Source of the DNA: Bartonella koehlerae C-29
GTDB taxonomy: Bacteria > Pseudomonadota > Alphaproteobacteria > Rhizobiales > Rhizobiaceae
DNA: 64,000 nucleotides
Direction: 5' to 3'
Assembly (NCBI RefSeq): GCF_000706625.1
Contig: NZ_KL407334.1
Location: 666,389-730,388 of the forward strand
Shown: positions 58,933 through 64,000 of the stretch, one piece after another
Numbering within the stretch: the first letter of the stretch is position 1
Layout: the number at the start of each line of letters is the position of its first letter
Position numbers and translations under genes: made by a program
The notes under the pieces: generated by a model
What the model was told of the DNA's origin: nothing
Databases searched by the model: none
What the model saw: the letters and a program-made list of their open reading frames with translations, nothing else

Positions 58933-59878
58933 TAGGTTTTTCTCCGTTATTGTGTATTTTCCCAGCTTCAGTGAATAAGAAGGCTTCTCCACAGCGGCGT
59001 GCAAGGTCACGAACGCGAAGAATATAACTTTGTCGTTCGGTTACAGAAATAACGCTACGTGCTTGTAGAAGATTAAAGATATGGCTCGCTTTAATACATT
59101 GATCATAAGCTGGAAAAACACATAGGTGTGAACTATTTTCTTTATTTGGTTTTCCAGCTTCAAGAAGCGCGATGCATTCGCGTTCTGCGTCAATAAAATG
59201 CTGATGTAGCAATTTGGTATCAGCAAATTCGAAATTATAGTATGAATATTCCTGTTCTGCTTGTAAAAAAATATCTCTATAACTTATTTGGTTTTCTCCA
59301 TCTAAGCCATTAAAATTAAGATCATAGACGTTATCAACACCCTGGATATACATTGCTAGACGTTCCAATCCGTAGGTGATTTCTCCTGAAACAGGAGCGC
59401 ATTCAATGCCACAAACCTGTTGAAAATAAGTGAATTGAGAAATTTCCATTCCATCACACCAGCATTCCCATCCAAGTCCCCAAGCTCCAAGCGTTGGGCT
59501 TTCCCAATCATCTTCAACAAAGCGAATATCATGAAGTGTTGTATCAAGACCGATAGCTTGTAGCGATTTGATATAAAGGTCTTGTAAATTGGGAGGAGAG
59601 GGTTTGAGAAGCACTTGAAATTGATAATAGTGCTGTAAACGGTTTGGGTTTTGACCATATCGGCCATCTGTTGGGCGTCGAGAAGGTTGGACGTAAGCCA
59701 CTTTCCAAGGACGTGGTCCCAGGGAACGAAGTGTTGTTGCCGGATGAAAAGTTCCAGCTCCGACTTCCATATCGTAAGGTTGCAAAATTGCACATCCATA
59801 ATGGGCCCAATAATTTTGCAAAGTTAAAATAAGCCCCTGAAAAGAACGTTTAGGATTGAGATATTCAGGCAATTTCAC
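58925..59878 (-). CDS. glyQ: Glycyl-tRNA synthetase alpha subunit
   Basis: The alpha subunit holds the class II catalytic site. The 317 residues show [19 protein letters not shown], the class II motif region [20 protein letters not shown] and [38 protein letters not shown] and [18 protein letters not shown] (motif 3). Length is normal. It is first in the glyQ-glyS pair. Confidence 0.97.
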   Translation of the reverse strand: MKLPEYLNPKRSFQGLILTLQNYWAHYGCAILQPYDMEVGAGTFHPATTLRSLGPRPWKVAYVQPSRRPTDGRYGQNPNRLQHYYQFQVLLKPSPPNLQDLYIKSLQAIGLDTTLHDIRFVEDDWESPTLGAWGLGWECWCDGMEISQFTYFQQVCGIECAPVSGEITYGLERLAMYIQGVDNVYDLNFNGLDGENQISYRDIFLQAEQEYSYYNFEFADTKLLHQHFIDAERECIALLEAGKPNKENSSHLCVFPAYDQCIKASHIFNLLQARSVISVTERQSYILRVRDLARRCGEAFLFTEAGKIHNNGEKPNV

Positions 59879-59979
59879 GCTTTATACTCTTTAATTTTCA
59901 ATCAATAGATAGCGACCAAAGAAATTTCAGCCTCCATGATTGTCTATTATTTCATATGGTTGTGGTCAAGCAACATTGT

Positions 59980-61674
59980 TTATTGCAAACCAAATTTCAA
60001 TTTTTTCTGAATTTCCTCGGAATTTTTTGCTTCCCCGTCGATTGCATGATTCCATTGAAATATTGCTTCACGCTTGCGCCCAACTTGCCAATAGGCATCG
60101 CCTAAATGATCATTTAATGTTGGATCGTCAGGTTGTAACCTGACAGCATTTTCCAATATTTGAACAGCTTGATTATATTGCTTAAGCTTGTAATAAGCCC
60201 ACCCTAGAGAATCGAGGATATGACTATCTTGAGGTTGTAACGCAGAGGCTTTTTGCAACATGTGGAGTGATTCTTCAAGTTTCTCACCGCGTTCAACAAG
60301 TGAATAACCTAGATAATTAAGGACTTGCGGTTGGTTAGGAAAAAAATCAAGTGCTTTTCGTAGATCACTTTCTGCTTTTGACCATTGTTGTAAACGTTCA
60401 AAGGCGATTCCACGCTGATAAAAAAGCTTCCAATCATCTTGTTGAAAATTTGTTATTTGTGCAATAGCACGATCCAGAGTTTTTGTGGCTTCGATAAATT
60501 TATTATCTTGTATATAAAGCGCAGCGAGTGTTATAAAAATGTGGCGATCATTGGGGTTTTTTTTCTTTAATGAAGTGAGCAATTTGATGGCTTCCCTGTA
60601 ATTATTGTTATTTGCAAGAATGAAGGCAAGCTGTAACTGTCCAACTCTATAATAAGGCGAGCTTTGTGGTAAAGAGCGATAAAGTTTAATGGCTTGATTG
60701 AGATCATTCACTTTGGCAGAGATGTTTGCCAGGTAGAACGTTGTTGCGTCATTTTCGGGTGATAAGGTTAAAGATAATTGTGTGAAAATACGTGCAATTC
60801 GTTGTGAGTTTTTATGGTTGAGGGCTGTTCCAAAGTTATACAATACTTCGCCAGTTCCTTGTTGAGGTGTTTTAATGAGCCTTTCTAAAGAAGCACCTTT
60901 TTCAACGTTTTCTCGAATATTCTTGAGTATTTCTCGTCCTGGTAACATCTGTTCACCGTGTTTGAGGGTTTGAATAGCTTGAGTGCGCATTTTAGAACGC
61001 AATTGGAATGAGGCATAGGCTATGATAATATGTTCATAAGTATTAGGGGCTATGAAAATGGCTTGTCGATTATGGAGTATTTGAGTGAAGTATTTTTGTG
61101 CATCCTGTTTACGTCCTGTGAGATCGCACATGAGTGCAAGATGATAGTGTATAAAAAGCTTATACCAAGCAGGTCCTTGGATTTTTTGAAGATCAGCAAT
61201 TGCTTGAGTTTGGTACCCAGATCCGAATGTGGCCCAAGCACTGATTAATTCAGGTATTGGATTGTTGGCAACAGGAGGTGTTTTTAATTGCAAAAGAATC
61301 TTGGCCTTATTGTAGTCTTTTTTGATGAGATTTTTGATCGATAACGTTAATGAGACAAAGGGATTCATAACACCTTGCTCTTTCAATTTTTGGGCTTGTT
61401 TAACAGCGTCTTTAAAAGCACCTGAAAAGAGCATTGCTTCGAGCATCTCTATCTGTGTTTCAATATTTTCAGGTTTATAAGCAAGAGCTTTTTTAAAATA
61501 ATTGATGGCAAGATCTGTTTTGTTTTCATGATTTGCGACTCTCCCTGCTAGATAAGCACCTATAAATGAGCTTGTATTGAGAGTGGTATTAATTTTGCTA
61601 TGGGCGAGAGATTGTATCAGTATAATGCCGATGATAATGAGAGTAAGAAAGCCGGATACTGTTACACTGCGCAT
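59980..61674 (-). CDS. Exported tetratricopeptide repeat protein
   Basis: The 564-residue protein starts with a signal or anchor helix (VSGFLTLIIIGIILIQSLAH). About ten TPR units follow, clearest at the C-terminus (ATKTLDRAIAQITNFQQDDW, LGYSLVERGEKLEESLHMLQ, LDSLGWAYYKLKQYNQAVQI, LNDHLGDAYWQVGRKREAIF). TPRs bind partner proteins, so an envelope assembly role is likely but not shown. AAGGAT precedes ATG 61674, preferred over the upstream start. Rhizobiales commonly carry this TPR gene between glyQ and the polyprenyl synthase, as I recall. Confidence 0.88.
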   Translation of the reverse strand: MRSVTVSGFLTLIIIGIILIQSLAHSKINTTLNTSSFIGAYLAGRVANHENKTDLAINYFKKALAYKPENIETQIEMLEAMLFSGAFKDAVKQAQKLKEQGVMNPFVSLTLSIKNLIKKDYNKAKILLQLKTPPVANNPIPELISAWATFGSGYQTQAIADLQKIQGPAWYKLFIHYHLALMCDLTGRKQDAQKYFTQILHNRQAIFIAPNTYEHIIIAYASFQLRSKMRTQAIQTLKHGEQMLPGREILKNIRENVEKGASLERLIKTPQQGTGEVLYNFGTALNHKNSQRIARIFTQLSLTLSPENDATTFYLANISAKVNDLNQAIKLYRSLPQSSPYYRVGQLQLAFILANNNNYREAIKLLTSLKKKNPNDRHIFITLAALYIQDNKFIEATKTLDRAIAQITNFQQDDWKLFYQRGIAFERLQQWSKAESDLRKALDFFPNQPQVLNYLGYSLVERGEKLEESLHMLQKASALQPQDSHILDSLGWAYYKLKQYNQAVQILENAVRLQPDDPTLNDHLGDAYWQVGRKREAIFQWNHAIDGEAKNSEEIQKKLKFGLQ

Positions 61675-61765
61675 AGAACTAATCCTTCTTAAGATAATCA
61701 ATCGACTGTACTTATAAATCATATCCGGTTACTTTATTGAAAAATATTATAATTATTGCAACTAA

Positions 61766-62782
61766 TCAGTTTACACGGGCAATACAAAAGTCAACAGTTT
61801 CGACTAATGCATTATGAATGGAGCTTTCATTTATTGCAGCAAGAGCATAGGTTGCGTGTTTTCCATAGCTACGCGCTTGTTTTATTGTGTCTGTGAGGCT
61901 ATCATATTTTTCTATTAAGTGTTGTGCATGTGCGAAGGTTTCATCATTGGTATTGCCATTTTCAAGTGTTTGTTTCCAGAATGTTTTTTCCACGGCATTG
62001 CCGCGGGCATATGCAAGAATAACAGGCATCGTGATTTTGCCTTCTCTAAAATCATTACCTATATTTTTTCCCAAATGTTTAGCAGCTCCACCATAGTCAA
62101 GTGCATCGTCAATCAATTGGAAAGCTAACCCTAGAAATGTTCCATATTTGCGCAATGCAAACCGTTCTTCATGTCCATGACCAGCAATAATTGGTCCGAC
62201 TTCAGCGGCAGCTGAAAAAAGTGCAGCCGTTTTTGCATTGATGATTTTGAGATAATCTGAAATGCTAGTTTCTATATTTTTTGCGGCCGAAAGTTGCATA
62301 ACTTCTCCTTCAGCAATAATTGCTGCAGCATTTGCTAAGACAGAGAGTGCCTCTATAGAACCAACATCGACCATCATTTTAAAAGCTTGTCCTAATAGGA
62401 AATCACCAACAAGTATGCTTGCTTGATTTCCCCAAATCATTCTTGCAGTAGATTTCCCACGTCGTAAATTGCTTTCGTCGATTACGTCATCATGTAATAA
62501 GGTTGCCGTATGCATAAATTCAACTGCTGTTGCGAGTTTTATATGCCCATCATTTTGATAACCAAACATACGAGCGGAGGCTAACGTGATCATTGGACGT
62601 AATCGTTTTCCACCTGATGAAATAAGATGGTTAGAAATTTCAGGAATCATTTCAATATCTGATTTTGCCATAGAGAAGATGCATTGGTTTACGCGTTCCA
62701 TATCATCTTTGGTGAGATTGACGAGGGCTTGGGGAGAAATTGGATTATTTTTTATTTGATCTGATTTTATGGCAGCACGCAA
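61766..62782 (-). CDS. ispB: Polyprenyl (octa/decaprenyl) diphosphate synthase
   Basis: This makes the long isoprenoid tail of ubiquinone from FPP and IPP. Key motifs: GGKRLRPMITLAS, the first aspartate-rich HDDVIDESNLRRG, GNQASILVGDFLLGQAF and the second aspartate-rich FQLIDDALDYGG. A TTG at 62782 has GGAG 8 bases upstream and gives 338 residues beginning RAAIKSDQIKNNP after the start; the longer frame from 62887 lacks a ribosome site, so TTG is preferred. Chain length cannot be read; decaprenyl is usual in Rhizobiales. Its product is used with UbiG. Confidence 0.93.
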   Translation of the reverse strand: MRAAIKSDQIKNNPISPQALVNLTKDDMERVNQCIFSMAKSDIEMIPEISNHLISSGGKRLRPMITLASARMFGYQNDGHIKLATAVEFMHTATLLHDDVIDESNLRRGKSTARMIWGNQASILVGDFLLGQAFKMMVDVGSIEALSVLANAAAIIAEGEVMQLSAAKNIETSISDYLKIINAKTAALFSAAAEVGPIIAGHGHEERFALRKYGTFLGLAFQLIDDALDYGGAAKHLGKNIGNDFREGKITMPVILAYARGNAVEKTFWKQTLENGNTNDETFAHAQHLIEKYDSLTDTIKQARSYGKHATYALAAINESSIHNALVETVDFCIARVN

Positions 62783-63034
62783 TATTTTTACTCCTAGAGT
62801 ATTGTAATAGACATATATGAATTTTATCCATAGCATAAAGAGGGTTTTGCTTTGACTCAAGCTTTGATAGCACATTTGAAAATGCAAGCTTTGAGTAATA
62901 TTGGCAAGGAATGTTTTTTATGCTTGGGTAATCGCGTTTTTATGAAATTATGGGAGAAATTTAAAGTAGTTTCATTTTAGCAAGATTTGATAGATAAGAG
63001 CTTTGGATTATGAGGATAAATATTGGGATTTTAA

Positions 63035-63826
63035 ATGAATAAAACAAAGGGTTATAGCGATGAAACAATAGATGCGTTTCATCGTGGAAGGTTTTATTTG
63101 GTTCAACCGCGTTTACGTGGACATCGTTCTGGCATGGACGCTATGTTATTAGCGAGTTTAGTTCCCAATAATTTTAAGGGTAAGGTTGTTGATTTGGGTG
63201 CTGGTGCTGGTGCTGCGGGATTGGCGGTTGCTTCGCGTTGTTTGGAAGTTCACGTTACATTGGTTGAGCGTTCAGCTTTCATGGTATCTTACGCTCAAAA
63301 GACGCTTATGTTAAAACAAAATGTGAATTTTTCTAAGCGAGTTTGCTTATTACAAGCAGATGTTACATTTAAAGGGAGGCTCCGTTTAGAAGCAGGACTA
63401 GTGGATAATACTTTTGATTTTGCAATTATGAATCCACCTTTTAATAAGCCTGCCGATCGCAAAACGCCTGATGAACAGAAATTTGAGGCACACGTCATGC
63501 CTGAATCAATGTTTGATGATTGGTTACGGAGCGCAGCAGCAATTGTTAAGCCGGGTGGATATTTGGGATTAATAGCACGTCCGCAATCATTGAACAATAT
63601 CTTATATGCTTTAGAGGGGCGCTTTGGTAATATTTGTGTAATTCCTATTCACGCACGCACTGCACAAGCTGCAATTCGTGTGTTATTTTATGCAAAACGA
63701 GGCAGTAGAGCGGCGTTATCTCTATTACCGCCACTGGTTATACATGAAGGTGATAGTCATATTTTTTCATCAAAGATTGATGCCATTAATAATGGGCGTA
63801 TAAGTTTGTGGGAACTTTTAAAATGA
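63035..63826 (+). CDS. TrmN6-like N6-adenine methyltransferase
   Basis: The 263-residue protein resembles E. coli YfiC/TrmN6, which methylates A37 of tRNA1(Val). It begins with FHRGRFYLVQPRLRGHRSGM and DAMLLASLVP, has SAM motif I VVDLGAGAGAAGLAVASR and the amino-methyltransferase motif NPPF (133-136) in FAIMNPPFNKPAD. The late GGYLGLIARPQSL is typical. The target could be tRNA or another RNA. The ribosome site is weak. It is divergent from ispB. Confidence 0.85.
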   Translation: MNKTKGYSDETIDAFHRGRFYLVQPRLRGHRSGMDAMLLASLVPNNFKGKVVDLGAGAGAAGLAVASRCLEVHVTLVERSAFMVSYAQKTLMLKQNVNFSKRVCLLQADVTFKGRLRLEAGLVDNTFDFAIMNPPFNKPADRKTPDEQKFEAHVMPESMFDDWLRSAAAIVKPGGYLGLIARPQSLNNILYALEGRFGNICVIPIHARTAQAAIRVLFYAKRGSRAALSLLPPLVIHEGDSHIFSSKIDAINNGRISLWELLK

Positions 63827-64000
63827 TATCTTGTGTTTTCCAATTTATTCTTTAAATTCGGATAAAGCTTTTATTTTTGGTTATAATATGGGGTTTGATT
63901 GGTATTTTGGGTATTGTAAGGTCCTTCCTTTCTGTTGTCCTTGCTCATTTAACGCTTAAGAACTTATAAGGAAATTTTGTTTTGGTTAATTTTATCAAAA
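63827..64000. other. Window end, no gene seen
   Basis: These are AT-rich bases after the methyltransferase gene. No reading frame, RNA or motif is visible before the sequence ends. Confidence 0.5.

Overview
The window is AT-rich alphaproteobacterial chromosome from the order Rhizobiales, most likely a Bartonella species. The evidence is the gene set and order (purA / membrane protein / rpoH / rluD; zwf-pgl-edd; a separate F0 ATP synthase operon atpI-atpB-atpE-b'-b; puuA-puuB; ubiG / lysC), a tRNA-His that lacks the usual extra 5' G, and the large number of decayed genes and long AT-rich non-coding gaps typical of a reduced, host-restricted genome. I cannot name the species.

Positions 1-7420 hold the wreck of one or more prophages, ending against the 3' side of a tRNA-Phe gene (7521-7593, minus), a classic integration site. 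Recognisable pieces are two decayed lambda-exonuclease (YqaJ-type) genes in opposite orientation, each preceded by the tail of a probable single-strand annealing protein. There is also an AntA-type antirepressor relic, a frameshifted repressor, a GNA-repeat beta-helix protein with one stop, a small membrane/coiled-coil protein and an AlpA/excisionase-like gene. None is intact apart from possible tiny ORFs.

Positions 7982-34341 are mostly housekeeping: serC (with a probable serA relic behind it), purA, rpoH, rluD, an aldehyde dehydrogenase, a soluble FtsK translocase, a histidine kinase whose N-terminal half has decayed, mscL, pyrD, tRNA-His, the glutamylputrescine pair puuA-puuB, zwf-pgl followed by a wrecked edd, folD and an AsmA-like protein. 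Loss of edd breaks the Entner-Doudoroff route and leaves glucose-6-phosphate oxidation to feed the pentose phosphate pathway.

Positions 34551-52380 carry rsmE, gshA beside a cystine-type symporter (cysteine supply and glutathione synthesis together), a methyltransferase, comF, grxC, ubiG, lysC, nhaA with an inverted relic of its own 3' end nearby, a large membrane-anchored protein, an SLC13/RCK_C permease, and a YfgM-like protein overlapping the der region. Positions 53328-63826 hold the F0 ATP synthase operon, glyQ-glyS, a TPR lipoprotein-like or secreted protein, polyprenyl diphosphate synthase and a TrmN6-like methyltransferase.

I found no CRISPR array, intact insertion sequence, secretion system or convincing new defence system. 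The most interesting signals are genome-decay fossils: the doubled phage recombination module, the edd wreck, the nhaA tail duplication and the truncated kinase.
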